A stretch of DNA of 64,000 bases from Paenibacillus ihbetae (GTDB taxonomy: Bacteria > Bacillota > Bacilli > Paenibacillales > Paenibacillaceae). A model generated the notes under the pieces. The model saw only the letters and a program-made list of their open reading frames with translations. It was not told the DNA's origin and made no database searches. The position numbers and the translations under genes are program-made. Position 1 is the first letter of the stretch. Every line of letters starts with the position of its first letter. This document shows positions 26,744 through 35,109 of the stretch, one piece after another. Location: assembly GCF_002741055.1 (NCBI RefSeq), contig NZ_CP016809.1:5124501-5188500 (forward strand), in the 5' to 3' direction.

Positions 26744-27196
26744 ATGAATAGAATATCCAACTTATCCAGCGGATTGATTGGTGCAGTAGTAGGGGCAGCC
26801 ATAGGAATTGCTGGTACATTACTTGTGTTATATATAACTCTATCATTTAATTTTGCAGTTGATAGCGAGGCAGCAAAGATGGAATTAGAAAACGCTGTTC
26901 AACTAATTAACACTTATAAAAGTGACTCAATAGGTCCAAGATTTAAACTATTAAATACTGATATTGAATGGAAGACAGTGTTGCTTAACGGTAATAGTAA
27001 GGATTTTAGTGAAATGTACTATGAATTAATAAGAATAGATTTATTAAGAGATATGATTATTAATGCGAGTAGTGAAAATGAAAAAAATAAGTTAATTGAA
27101 GAATATAATAGCGCTATAAATCTTATTAAGAAGCAAATAAATTTTGAAGAGCAATTAGGACGTTTAGAACAAATGAATAACAATAGGGTTGAATGA
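26744..27196 (+). CDS. Small membrane protein of unknown function
   Basis: ATG 26744 follows GAGGAG; the product of 150 residues has one N-terminal membrane helix (GLIGAVVGAAIGIAGTLLVLY) and a helical, Asn/Glu/Lys-rich soluble part. No family is recognised. It lies between repeat units 1 and 2, with its stop about 20 bp before unit 2, so it is a candidate cassette gene. It is AT-rich compared with the chromosome to its left. Confidence 0.6.
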   Translation: MNRISNLSSGLIGAVVGAAIGIAGTLLVLYITLSFNFAVDSEAAKMELENAVQLINTYKSDSIGPRFKLLNTDIEWKTVLLNGNSKDFSEMYYELIRIDLLRDMIINASSENEKNKLIEEYNSAINLIKKQINFEEQLGRLEQMNNNRVE

Positions 27197-27218
27197 TTAT
27201 GATTCTAAGCCGTTACCT

Positions 27219-27341
27219 CACATAACAACGTTTTCACGCATCGTCACTGTCGCTCCTCGGTCAGCAGAAGCTATTTGCAGAGAAGTGGGAGCTGCTGACA
27301 ACTTGCTGTCGCAAGTTCGTGAATACAAGAACGTTATACGA
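27219..27341 (+). repeat. attC-like unit 2
   Basis: The unit begins CACATAAC and ends GTTATACGA (27333-27341). The inner stem is GTCAGCAG with CTGCTGAC, an 8-bp pair unlike other units. A GTTTTCACG/CGTGAATAC L-box pair is also present. Confidence 0.75.
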
Positions 27342-27387
27342 CAGAACTTAAATCATATTTTCAAAAACATAAAGGAAGGTGAGTTCA

Positions 27388-27870
27388 ATGAAGCAAGGCG
27401 CTGTGTTTGATCCAGAAAGAAATTATAGATACTTATTGACTAGAGAATGGGATATCACACTACCCAAGCTATTATTCATAATGTTAAACCCCAGTACAGC
27501 AAGTGAAATCTCAGAAGATCAGACTTCAAGACAATGTCTATATTTTGCAAACAAATTTCAATATGGATCACTTGAAGTAGTCAATCTCTATAGTTTGATT
27601 TCAACTGATCCAAAAAGGCTAAAAGAATCATTAATAGACCCTGTAGGGCTTGAAACTGACAAGTATATTATAGAAGCAGCACTAAGAGCCGATAGAGTGG
27701 TCATAGCATGGGGCGAAAAACACTTTTTTAACAAAAGAGACAAACACGTAATGGAATTATTGAGGAGTGAAGGAATTGATCTATTTTGCTTAAAGAAGGC
27801 TAAGTCTGGCCATCCTAGACATCCTTCAAGACTTGGACACGACATAAATGAATTGATTTATTATGGATGA
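27388..27870 (+). CDS. DUF1643 family protein
   Basis: This 160-residue protein has DUF1643 landmarks: LLFIMLNPSTAS, a QTSRQCLYFA segment, LEVVNLYSLISTDPKRL, VVIAWGEKHF and SGHPRHPSRLGH near the end. The family is uncharacterised and frequently carried on mobile DNA. ATG 27388 follows AAGGAAGGTGA. It sits between repeat units 2 and 3 (stop 22 bp before unit 3), a complete-looking cassette gene. Confidence 0.85.
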   Translation: MKQGAVFDPERNYRYLLTREWDITLPKLLFIMLNPSTASEISEDQTSRQCLYFANKFQYGSLEVVNLYSLISTDPKRLKESLIDPVGLETDKYIIEAALRADRVVIAWGEKHFFNKRDKHVMELLRSEGIDLFCLKKAKSGHPRHPSRLGHDINELIYYG

Positions 27871-27891
27871 TTATTGAGGTAGCAAGTTCCG

Positions 27892-28016
27892 TCGTATAAC
27901 ATAATAATCACGCATCGGGCATATGCCCTCGGCCCGGAAGAGGAATTTCGGGGAGGCAGTAGCAGCCGGACACATCCGACTACGTCGGACGTCGTGAATA
28001 CGGAAACGTTATACGA
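27892..28016 (+). repeat. attC-like unit 3 (short arm)
   Basis: TCGTATAAC (27892-27900) is exactly complementary to GTTATACGA (28008-28016). The inner arm is the short TCCGAC/GTCGGA type preceded by GCCGGACACA. Confidence 0.85.
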
Positions 28017-28057
28017 CAGACCCAAGCTATTATTATTTAAAGAAGAGGGATTAAAGC

Positions 28058-28494
28058 ATGGAAACCTTAAAGTTAGTCCCGGCACTGTTAAGTGATGTTG
28101 ACATTTTAAGTGAAATGAATAAAGAGCTTATTGAAGATGAAAAAAGCGAAAACTCTATGACAATAAATGAATTAACGATTAGAATGAAAGATTTTTAAAT
28201 AGTGATTGGAAAGCAATTTTACTTGTCCTGGGTGAACAGATTGTTGGTTATGCCTTATACCTGGAAAGAGTGGACGTAAATAATAGGAAGGACAAAACCG
28301 TGTATTTAAGACAATATTTTATCAGAAGGCAATATCGAAGAAGCGGGTTGGGAAAAAGAGGGGTTGATTTAATGAGAACGGAATTGTTCCAGGATACAAC
28401 CATATCAATTGATGTACTTGAGAGTAATCCAGGAGGGAAAAGATTTTGGGAAGAGATAGGATTTAAGAAATATTATACAAACATGAGGTTATAA
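28058..28494 (+). pseudogene. GNAT acetyltransferase, frameshifted
   Basis: The first frame (METLKLVPALLSDVDILSEMN...) runs from ATG 28058 and meets TAA at 28196-28198 directly after the T run in GATTTTTAAATAG. Reading one base over continues as NSDWKAILLVLGEQIVGYALYLERV and then through the acetyl-CoA loop RRQYRRSGLGKRG to VLESNPGGKRFWEEIGF, a normal GNAT fold of about 145 residues. A single missing T explains the break. It sits between units 3 and 4. Either recent decay or a homopolymer error. Confidence 0.8.
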
Positions 28495-28527
28495 CCATAG
28501 GGAATAGAGGGTGAATCAAGTGGTCCG

Positions 28528-28697
28528 TCGTATAACACTGTATTCACGCTGCAGCCGGCTGACGCCGACCTGGGTCGCCGCGAGGATTTTCGAGGAAGCG
28601 GAATCAGTCGACAACCCTGCGAGGCTAAGTGGCGGAGCCACCCGGCCCTAACGGGCCTTAAGCCTCTCAGGTTCGTGAATACACAAACGTTATACGA
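28528..28697 (+). repeat. attC-like unit 4 (long arm)
   Basis: TCGTATAAC (28528-28536) pairs with GTTATACGA (28689-28697); TATTCACG pairs with CGTGAATA. The arm GCGAGGCTAAG...CTTAAGCCTC contains a GGGCC-rich terminal hairpin. Confidence 0.85.
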
Positions 28698-28730
28698 AAA
28701 TTCGCAAGTACATAATTAGGGAGAATCAAG

Positions 28731-29330
28731 ATGAAAGAAAGATTTAGAATACTCTTCGTTAAATCAAATAACTTAATCAGATGGATTGGATTGGTGATGC
28801 AAATAAGGTAATGAGTAATATTCTTGTAGGAATTTTTATGATAACCCTATATGCTTTGTTCTTCATAACGAGTCTCAGATTCTATTGGATAAAACCTCCC
28901 AAATTTATTAGACAGTCAACTGAAACCCCTTTGCAACTCTTTGATATTTTTGGTCACTGGTCGTTTCTATATGGTGTTTTTATTTATTCCTTCTTTGCTT
29001 CGTTCTTCATATCTGTAAATTATTTTATCAGTTATTCATATTATTGGAATACAAAGAAATGTCGGGAAGCTCTTTTTTAATTTATTTTTTATTACAACAG
29101 CTATTTATACAATTCTATATTTTATGTATCATTTATCAATAAAAAATTTATCACCCCAAGTAATTAAAGCAAGAGTCGGATTATATATAGCTGTTGCAGC
29201 AACAATTAGTGCAGGATTGTTTGGTCTATCATTCAAAGAGATACTAACACCACTGATCACATATCTGGGAATCGGATTTGCCTGGCTAACTTATTTTATC
29301 GATAAAGTAGATTGTGAAAGTGAAGCCTAA
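28731..29330 (+). pseudogene. Multi-pass membrane protein with two frame breaks
   Basis: ATG 28731 opens a frame (MKERFRILFVKSNNLIRWIG) that stops after 26 codons. A shifted frame at 28781-29080 encodes two to three hydrophobic helices (ILVGIFMITLYALFFITSLRF; FLYGVFIYSFFASFFISV). The first frame resumes as NVGKLFFNLFFITTAIYTILYF and continues to the stop at 29330. Together they would make one protein of about 195 residues with four or five helices, interrupted by two compensating indels. No family recognised. Between units 4 and 5. Confidence 0.65.
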
Positions 29331-29339
29331 GAAGGGCTA

Positions 29340-29468
29340 TCGTATAACACCATATTCACGCTTCGGGCCATTCGGCCCTCGGTCCGGCAGGAGATATAGG
29401 CTAAGAAGCTGATGCAACCGGACACATCCGACTTAGTCGGACGTCGTGAATACAACAACGTTATGCGA
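29340..29468 (+). repeat. attC-like unit 5 (short arm)
   Basis: TCGTATAAC (29340-29348) pairs with GTTATGCGA (29460-29468), TATTCACG with CGTGAATA, GTCCGG with CCGGAC, and TCCGAC with GTCGGA. The left spacer is ACCA and the right spacer CAACAAC. This is a good type example of the family. Confidence 0.88.
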
Positions 29469-29561
29469 AATTCTCTGTTAGTGCATCTATAAGTTCTAAA
29501 GGCAAAGATATTAAACAGAAACTAGTATCTTTGAACTGTGAAATAAAGGAGGAGGACTTTC

Positions 29562-30068
29562 ATGGGTAATAATTTAAATCAATCGTTTGAAATTACGCGT
29601 GTATTCAATGCCCCTCGCGAACTCGTATTTAAAGCATGGACAGAGCTTGAGCATTTCGTGAAATGGTGGGGACCAAAGGGGTCCACCCTCGAAGTCGTTA
29701 AAATGGACGCTCAATCAGGTGGTGCATTGTTAAGTTTTCAGACGTCTCCTGACGGAAAACTAGTTATGTGGAGAAAATTTGAGTACCAAGAGGTTGTCGC
29801 CCCTGAGAAAGTTACTTATATCCAATCCTTTTCCGATGAGAAAGGCAATACGATCCGAGCGCCATTTAGCACGAGTTGGCCTCTTGAAATTTTGAATATC
29901 ATAACATTTGAAGATAGCAAAGGTAAAACTGTCTTAAAACTGAAAGGTTACCCTATGAACGCTTCCGCTAAGGAACAAGAATTATACAACGGTATGGCAC
30001 CAAAGCTCCAACAAGATCTTGAGGGGACTTTCGATAAACTTGCCGACTATCTTGTCTTCCTGAGTTAG
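29562..30068 (+). CDS. SRPBCC (AHSA1-like) domain protein
   Basis: This 168-residue protein has the Bet v1/START-like fold of the AHSA1 branch: FEITRVFNAPRELVFKAWTE, HFVKWWGPKGSTL and a final amphipathic helix with MAPKLQQDLEGTFDKLADYL. Such proteins form a hydrophobic cavity; most bacterial members have no known ligand. ATG 29562 follows GGAGGAGG by about 8 nt. It lies after unit 5; a 385-bp gap separates it from unit 6. Confidence 0.88.
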   Translation: MGNNLNQSFEITRVFNAPRELVFKAWTELEHFVKWWGPKGSTLEVVKMDAQSGGALLSFQTSPDGKLVMWRKFEYQEVVAPEKVTYIQSFSDEKGNTIRAPFSTSWPLEILNIITFEDSKGKTVLKLKGYPMNASAKEQELYNGMAPKLQQDLEGTFDKLADYLVFLS

Positions 30069-30347
30069 AATATGTAAAATTCTCATTCCGTAAAAAATTG
30101 ATCCAATAGATTAATTCCAAATGACTAAGGTCATTGAGCTAACGAGAAAAGATAGCATAAGGATGCCGACTTTAGAAGAGGCGACTTTCTATTGATAGTA
30201 ATTAAAATCCTAATTTAATAAAGTATAAACAAAGTAGTCGAGAGTTAGTCGGAGGTATGAATTCACTTCGGAGTCGCGACTTTTTCTTTGCGAATATATA
30301 AAGTAGATCGCTTTGGATTATAATTCTAATATAAGGAGAGGGAACAA
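30069..30347 (+). other. Non-coding stretch with terminator-like hairpins
   Basis: This AT-rich spacer holds AATGACTAAGGTCATT (perfect 6-bp stem near 30119) and a hairpin region ending in GTCGCGACTTTTT (about 30237-30293) that could act as a terminator after the SRPBCC gene. No gene was recognised. Confidence 0.45.
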
Positions 30348-30461
30348 ATAACCTATCTTTGGAAAAACTATTATTGTGAGATTAGAAGAATAAAACAAGA
30401 ATATGACGAGGTTCAAGATCAGAGATTTGGAAGTAGATCAAGGAGAGATAAATTTGTATAA
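30348..30461 (+). pseudogene. Short frame with ATA in start position
   Basis: A 37-codon frame follows a good GGAGAGG site by 6 nt but begins ATA rather than ATG. It reads TYLWKNYYCEIRRIKQEYDEV... and its TAA stop lies inside the outer box of unit 6 (GTATAAC), as is common for integron cassette genes. It may be a small protein whose start codon mutated. No family recognised. Confidence 0.35.
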
Positions 30462-30619
30462 CACAGTGTTCTCGCATCAGTGGACAAGCCCCCTCGGTCC
30501 GGCATAGGGGGTTCAGGGAAGCATTGGCCGGACACATCTGCACCGACTAAGCTCATCGCGCCCGGCACCTTTGGTGCCTTAAGTCGGTGGGACGTCGTGA
30601 ACATAACAACGTTATAGGA
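30454..30619 (+). repeat. attC-like unit 6 (long arm)
   Basis: TTGTATAAC (30454-30462) pairs with GTTATAGGA (30611-30619). The L pair is TGTTCTCG/CGTGAACA, a compensated variant. GTCCGGC pairs with GCCGGAC. The arm GCACCGACTAAG...CTTAAGTCGGTG carries a GGCACC/GGTGCC tip. Confidence 0.85.
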
Positions 30620-30672
30620 AATCAACGCAATATCGGATAAAAAATATTTATAAATTTAGAGGGGACTATAGA

Positions 30673-31236
30673 ATGAATCCAATACTAATAGATTTTCCAA
30701 ACCAATTTACAACTGAAAGGTTATTGATTAGAGCACCTCTACCTGGTGATGGCAAGGTAGTGTATGAGAGTATATTATCCTCGATCAATGAGCTCAAGGA
30801 GTGGTTTTCGCTTTTTGCACAGACAGAACATTCTGAACAGTCAATCGAAGAAATTCTACGAGAAGAACATGTAAAGTTTATTAAGAGAGAATATCTTAGA
30901 CTTTTGATATTTGATAAAGAAACTGAACAATTCATTGGTTTATCTGGATTGTATAAGCCAGATTGGGAGATACGTAAATTTGAAATCGGATACTGGATTG
31001 ATACACGTATGAGCGGAAAAGGGTATATGACTGAAGCAGTTCAAGGAATTACCAATTTTGCCTTTACAGAGTTGAAGGCTAGAAGAGTAGAAATTCGTTG
31101 TGATACTTTAAATTTTAAGAGTAAGGCGATTCCGGAACGATTAGGCTTTCAATTAGAAGGAACCTTAAGATGTAATGATTTATCAGCAGATAAGAGTCAG
31201 ATAAGAGATACTCATATTTACGCTCTAGTTAAATAA
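30673..31236 (+). CDS. GNAT acetyltransferase (RimJ/RimL-like)
   Basis: The 187-residue protein follows the RimJ/RimL pattern: FTTERLLIRAPLPGD at the start, LIFDKETEQFIGLSGLY, IGYWIDTRMSGKGYMTEAVQG (acetyl-CoA-binding loop) and IPERLGFQLEGTLR. Such enzymes acetylate protein N-termini or small amines. ATG 30673 follows GAGGGG by about 8 nt. It is intact and lies between units 6 and 7. Confidence 0.9.
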   Translation: MNPILIDFPNQFTTERLLIRAPLPGDGKVVYESILSSINELKEWFSLFAQTEHSEQSIEEILREEHVKFIKREYLRLLIFDKETEQFIGLSGLYKPDWEIRKFEIGYWIDTRMSGKGYMTEAVQGITNFAFTELKARRVEIRCDTLNFKSKAIPERLGFQLEGTLRCNDLSADKSQIRDTHIYALVK

Positions 31237-31267
31237 TAAGTGCTAGTGGCTCGAGAAGGCGTTGACA

Positions 31268-31424
31268 TCCTATAACAACATATTCACGATTCGGGGCATT
31301 CGCCCCTCGGTCCGGCCAGAGTGAGAAGAGGATTCGGGGAGGCAATTGACAGTAGGAGGGAAGCGAATTCAACTGGACACATTCGACTTTCGCCGGAAGT
31401 CGTGAATACAACAACGTTATATGA
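31268..31424 (+). repeat. attC-like unit 7 (short arm)
   Basis: CCTATAAC (31269-31276) faces GTTATATGA (31416-31424); TATTCACG pairs with CGTGAATA; the tip is TTCGACTTTCGCCGGAAGTCG. An extra stretch of about 35 bases is inserted on the left arm. Confidence 0.8.
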
Positions 31425-31470
31425 AATCTGCGCAAAACCACAGAACAATATTCACATATGGGGAGACCAC

Positions 31471-32031
31471 ATGGATAAAGAAAACCCAACATTGCCGATA
31501 TTGACTGATCGCTTAATGATAAGGAAACTTACTAGAAGAGATCAAGAACACATCTACGACCTATGTTTGCAGGCGTTTACTAATGATTGGCCTGCGGGAT
31601 GGAAGATGAACTATCAACAAGCATCTGATTTTCTGGATTGGCAAATAAGTAAATATGATACCTTTAATGTCATCTCTGATTCAGTTTATTTTGCGGTAGT
31701 GTCAAGAGATAATTCTACTTTTATCGGGCATTGTCATGTCGGGAATATAGAAGAGCTTGGAGAAACTGAAGTTGGTTATGGGATTGCAAAAAAATATAGA
31801 GGCTTAGGATATGCAACGGAAGTTGCACAAGCATTAACACAATGGGCCTTAAATACATTTAATCTTAAATATGTGGCGGCTACTATTGTGGACAATAATT
31901 TTCAATCGTTAAAGGTGATTGAGAAGGCTGGATTCGTTAAATACGGTAGGAAGAAAATCCCTTCATTGGATGAACAGAATGAGTTCAATTATTTTAGATA
32001 TTATAATCCGAGTCAAAAAAGAGAGATTTAA
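31471..32031 (+). CDS. GNAT acetyltransferase
   Basis: ATG 31471 follows GGGGAGA; the product has 186 residues. Seen: LTDRLMIRKLTRRDQEHIYDL, FIGHCHVGNIEE, VGYGIAKKYRGLGYATEVAQA (acetyl-CoA loop) and SLKVIEKAGFVKYGR. It is a second, only distantly similar, acetyltransferase cassette next to the previous one. It lies between unit 7 and the decayed unit 8. Substrate unknown. Confidence 0.9.
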   Translation: MDKENPTLPILTDRLMIRKLTRRDQEHIYDLCLQAFTNDWPAGWKMNYQQASDFLDWQISKYDTFNVISDSVYFAVVSRDNSTFIGHCHVGNIEELGETEVGYGIAKKYRGLGYATEVAQALTQWALNTFNLKYVAATIVDNNFQSLKVIEKAGFVKYGRKKIPSLDEQNEFNYFRYYNPSQKREI

Positions 32032-32044
32032 ATGTAAATCAAAG

Positions 32045-32202
32045 GTAGCACAGCACGCATCGAGGATGTAGCCCCTCGGTCCGCGAGAAGCATTTTCTGA
32101 AGAAGCGGATTCAGTGGACAATCTGCACCGGCTAAGTCTAATGACCCGCCCCTACGAAGCTTAAGCCGGTTGAGGGTTCGTGAATACAAGAAAGTTATCA
32201 GA
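32045..32202 (+). repeat. attC-like unit 8 (5' side decayed)
   Basis: The left outer box is lost; CTCGGTCC and TGGACA, the long arm GCACCGGCTAAG...CTTAAGCCGG, CGTGAATA and the right box GTTATCAGA (32194-32202) remain. Confidence 0.7.
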
Positions 32203-32330
32203 AATTAACGATATCTAAACCATAAAAATATCGAACAATTGTTCTTCACCCTATTGGGAGATGATGGTACAATAGGAAGGACAATTGAATCTTGGGTGGG
32301 CATGGTTTCCCTTCGAAAGGAGGTGAAGCC

Positions 32331-32426
32331 ATGGAAGTTAAGGATGCACTGACGATCATGTTTCTATTTGGATCGTTTATCCTTGCCCTTTTAACATACA
32401 TCAATTCCAACAACAAGAAAAAGTAA
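32331..32426 (+). CDS. Holin-like type I toxin (31 aa) inside the array
   Basis: The peptide begins MEVKDALTIMFLFGSF, has one hydrophobic helix and ends NNKKK; it is clearly a paralogue of the toxin at 26268-26351. An ideal AAGGAGGTGA site lies before ATG 32331. A promoter with TTCACC and TACAAT (17 bp apart, near 32246-32274) precedes it. TTGGGTGGG (32292-32300) in the leader is complementary to CCCACCCAA (32431-32439) after the stop, the same 5'-3' pairing as in the other copy. It lies between units 8 and 9, so it is a toxin carried as a cassette. Confidence 0.82.
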   Translation: MEVKDALTIMFLFGSFILALLTYINSNNKKK

Positions 32427-32465
32427 AAAACCCACCCAAAGGTTAGCGCCCAGGTGGGTTTTTGT
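32427..32465 (+). terminator. Terminator of the cassette-borne toxin
   Basis: AAAACCCACC pairs with GGTGGGTTTT followed by T. The same CCC run can pair with the toxin leader, so the hairpin and the long-range fold compete. Confidence 0.8.
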
Positions 32466-32683
32466 TCCTATTCGACTGAGAAGGGGAGTCCCATCCAAGC
32501 CAATTGTCAAGCCGAGTGTTTGCCGCACTCGGCTTCTTTAAAAGTATGATAACATAATTGGAAAAAGAAGTGAACCTGGAAAATACATAAACGAATCAAG
32601 TGGATGAAAGGCTTGGTAAAAGCTTGGTAAAAAATTAAATAATTAACCCTTACTTGAGGACAGCCGCAAAGGAGCGTTAACGC

Positions 32684-32855
32684 TGTCTAATACCGCATTT
32701 ACGCTGCGGCACCACTTTCGTCCCTGGGTCCGCCCGGGGTTTTTCAAGCAACCTGAATCAGGCGGACACCCCTGCACTACCTAACCGCGTCGCGGCCATT
32801 CCCTTGGGGTCACTTAAGCCAGTGAGGGTTCGTGAAAGCATGAACGTTATATGGA
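32684..32855 (+). repeat. attC-like unit 9 (long arm)
   Basis: The left box is GTCTAATAC (AAC changed to AAT); the right box is GTTATATGG. GTCCGCC pairs exactly with GGCGGAC, replacing GTCCGG/CCGGAC of other units. The arm contains GGTCACTTAAG. Confidence 0.78.
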
Positions 32856-32895
32856 CCTACGCGGAACTAGAACACAAATCTTATCGGAGGTTATT

Positions 32896-33441
32896 ATGTC
32901 AGATCCGATTATTGTAGTACCGTATGATTCTTCTTGGAAACAAGAATTTAAAAGTATTGGTTTTGAGATTCAACAAGCACTTGGCGAGCTAGCTATTCGA
33001 ATAGATCATATCGGCTCAACTTCTATTGAAGGATTAGATGCAAAACCTATAATTGATATTCAGATTTCGGTCCGATCACTCGAACCGATGGAGATATACA
33101 AAACTAAGCTCGAGAACATAGGATTTGTCTATAGGTATGATAATCCTGACCTAACAAAACGATATTTCCGTGAGAAGCTTGGAAGAAAACGAATTCATAT
33201 CCATATAAAAGAATTTGGAAGTTGGTCTGAACAATGTTCACTATTATTTAGGGATTACCTTCGGACTAATGTAGATGAGCGCAGAAAATATGCGGAAGTA
33301 AAATATGATTTGATGAAACAATATCGTAATGATCGGGATCGATATGTAGAAGGCAAGGAACCGATAATTTGGGAAATCATGAGCAGGGCCAGCAAATGGA
33401 GTCAAGTTACTGGATGGAAACCAGGGAAGACCGATATGTAA
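32896..33441 (+). CDS. GrpB/UPF0157 nucleotidyltransferase-fold protein
   Basis: The 181-residue product shows the GrpB pattern: IVVPYDSSWKQEF, ALGELAIRIDHIGSTSIEGL, AKPIIDIQI (the nucleotidyltransferase-fold core) and HIHIKEFGSWSEQCSLLFRDYLR. The family is widespread in Firmicutes and often mobile; it is sometimes fused to coenzyme A kinases but its reaction is unproven. ATG 32896 follows CGGAGG by 5-6 nt. It lies between units 9 and 10. Confidence 0.92.
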   Translation: MSDPIIVVPYDSSWKQEFKSIGFEIQQALGELAIRIDHIGSTSIEGLDAKPIIDIQISVRSLEPMEIYKTKLENIGFVYRYDNPDLTKRYFREKLGRKRIHIHIKEFGSWSEQCSLLFRDYLRTNVDERRKYAEVKYDLMKQYRNDRDRYVEGKEPIIWEIMSRASKWSQVTGWKPGKTDM

Positions 33442-33461
33442 GTATATTAAAGAAGACGTAG

Positions 33462-33574
33462 ACATCATATACATTGCCGGCCTTTACGACCCTTGGTCGG
33501 CAGGCGGGGTCTTAGGAAGCGGGTGCCGCGGATAATCACCTTCGGAGATTCGTGAATGCAGGAACGTTATGGAA
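33462..33574 (+). repeat. attC-like unit 10 (shortened)
   Basis: Left ATCATATACAT is decayed; ACCCTTGGTCGGCAGG, CACCTTCGGAG, TTCGTGAATGC and the right box GTTATGGAA (33566-33574) are present. It is the shortest of the nearly full units. Confidence 0.68.
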
Positions 33575-33622
33575 AATCCGAATAATATCTTTAATGAAAG
33601 CAAGCAACTAAAGGAGGGCTGT

Positions 33623-34189
33623 ATGAAAACAACTATTTATATGGTTAGGCATGGAGAATCACCATACACAGAAGGAGATGAAAGAACAAGAGGGCTTACC
33701 CCAAAAGGAAAGGTCGATATTGAAAAAGTAACGAAGATACTTATAACTGAAAAAATAGACATGATTATATCAAGTCCTTATACTCGGGCAATTCTTAGTG
33801 TTGAGGGATTAGCCAAGCACTTAAACATAGATATTAAAGTATTTGAAGATCTTAGAGAGCGTCATTTTGCAGCAGATTTTATTGAATATGCAGAGTTAAT
33901 GTCTAGTATCAGAGAGAGTTTTAATGACCCTGAATATACCTTGCCGGGTGGAGAGTCTAATGCTGATTGTCAGACAAGAGCAATCTCAGTTGTAAATGCC
34001 ATTTTAAAAGAGCATAGAGAAAAGAAAATCGTAATCGGGACTCATGGTCTGGTAATGACTTTGATGATGAATCATTTCGATCCAAATTTTGGATTGAAAT
34101 TTTTGAATCAATTAAAGAAACCAGAAATTTATAAAATGCAATTTGAGGACTTGGAATTAAAAGAAGTAACAAGAATGTGGAATGATTAG
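33623..34189 (+). CDS. Histidine phosphatase family protein (phosphoglycerate-mutase fold)
   Basis: The 188-residue protein has the catalytic RHG box (TIYMVRHGESPYT), the TRGLTPKGK arginine region, IISSPYTRAILSVEGLA and the second histidine in IGTHGLVMTLMM. It therefore transfers or removes phosphate through a phospho-histidine; substrate unknown. ATG 33623 follows AAAGGAGGG; an in-frame ATG at 33569 would lie inside the repeat and is rejected. It lies between units 10 and 11. Confidence 0.9.
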   Translation: MKTTIYMVRHGESPYTEGDERTRGLTPKGKVDIEKVTKILITEKIDMIISSPYTRAILSVEGLAKHLNIDIKVFEDLRERHFAADFIEYAELMSSIRESFNDPEYTLPGGESNADCQTRAISVVNAILKEHREKKIVIGTHGLVMTLMMNHFDPNFGLKFLNQLKKPEIYKMQFEDLELKEVTRMWND

Positions 34190-34245
34190 TATGAAATGAT
34201 TGTTTTTTTTGATTTCTGGAAAGATCGTTTTTAAACCATGAGGAA

Positions 34246-34329
34246 GCGACTCCAGGGAGACACATCGAGTCCCTAAGATAAGAGCTATCTAAGGAGACTC
34301 CCATAAGGAAACACCAAAACGTTAAACGA
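34246..34329 (+). repeat. attC-like unit 11 (right half)
   Basis: The arm is GAGTCCCTAAGATAAGAGCTATCTAAGG..CTC followed by right box GTTAAACGA (34321-34329), which fits the integron core GTTRRRY exactly. The left outer and inner boxes are missing or decayed. Confidence 0.65.
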
Positions 34330-34365
34330 TATTTTTACAAATCCTATTTTACTTAGGGAGAGATT

Positions 34366-34896
34366 ATGAGAAATAGAATAATTGGAGCAGCAGCTCTTAT
34401 TGCTTTGGTAGGGATTATTTATTTATATGAAGATAATCAAAGATCTTTTTCGACTCCATTAGAAGCTATTTATCATCAAACAGAAAACCAGGAAGGGGTC
34501 ACTGTAAAAGAAATATTCGCTAGTTCGCAAGTAAATAATCATGCGGATTATTTTTATATAACGAATTCGGATAATATTGTGGCTGTTCAATTATCTAAAG
34601 GATTGTTTGGTTGGAGATTTGATTCCTTAAGTACTGGCAGTGGATTAAATATATATCATAAAATTTCAGAACCGATTAATGGATATACTAGAAGTGGTGA
34701 TTTCGTATTTGGATTAGCGACTGAACAAGTTGATAGGATCGAGGTTAATAACATTCAAGCAAGATTAATTCCTTTAGATTTTTATTTCGAGGGTAAAGAA
34801 ATTAACGGCAAGAAGTTATGGTATGTTCATACTAAGAATGATAGCGGTGAAAGTATTGAAATACATGCTTTTGACAAATCGAATAAAGAATTATAA
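34366..34896 (+). CDS. Membrane-anchored hypothetical protein
   Basis: ATG 34366 follows AGGGAGAG. The 176-residue product starts with a single membrane helix (IIGAAALIALVGIIYLY) and continues as a soluble domain probably outside the cell (YHKISEPINGYTRSGDFVFGLA). No family recognised. It lies between units 11 and 12; stop 41 bp before unit 12. Confidence 0.65.
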   Translation: MRNRIIGAAALIALVGIIYLYEDNQRSFSTPLEAIYHQTENQEGVTVKEIFASSQVNNHADYFYITNSDNIVAVQLSKGLFGWRFDSLSTGSGLNIYHKISEPINGYTRSGDFVFGLATEQVDRIEVNNIQARLIPLDFYFEGKEINGKKLWYVHTKNDSGESIEIHAFDKSNKEL

Positions 34897-34936
34897 ATAT
34901 ATTTTTGTGTATGATGATTCTAAAAAGACAGCAACT

Positions 34937-35097
34937 TCGTCTAACAATGTATCTACACTGAGGGCTTTGCCCTTGTTTCGCGAGAAGTGGAATCAGAGCG
35001 ACGGCCTTAGCGAACAACCCCACGAGGTAAACTCCGTAGGACCCAGCGCATTCGCGCCTTAAGCCTATCGGGTTGTAGATACAAGAACGTAAGATGA
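34937..35097 (+). repeat. attC-like unit 12 (long arm)
   Basis: GTCTAAC at 34939-34945 fits the integron R'' box RYYYAAC exactly. The L pair is TATCTACA/TGTAGATA and the inner stem TTCGC/GCGAA, both compensated variants. The right box reads GTAAGATGA, one base short of GTTAGATGA. Confidence 0.78.
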
Positions 35098-35109
35098 CAG
35101 TACGAAGAG

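Noticed and set aside
27189..27410. 73-codon frame across unit 2
   Set aside because: It runs through the repeat and overlaps the DUF1643 start; no ribosome site.
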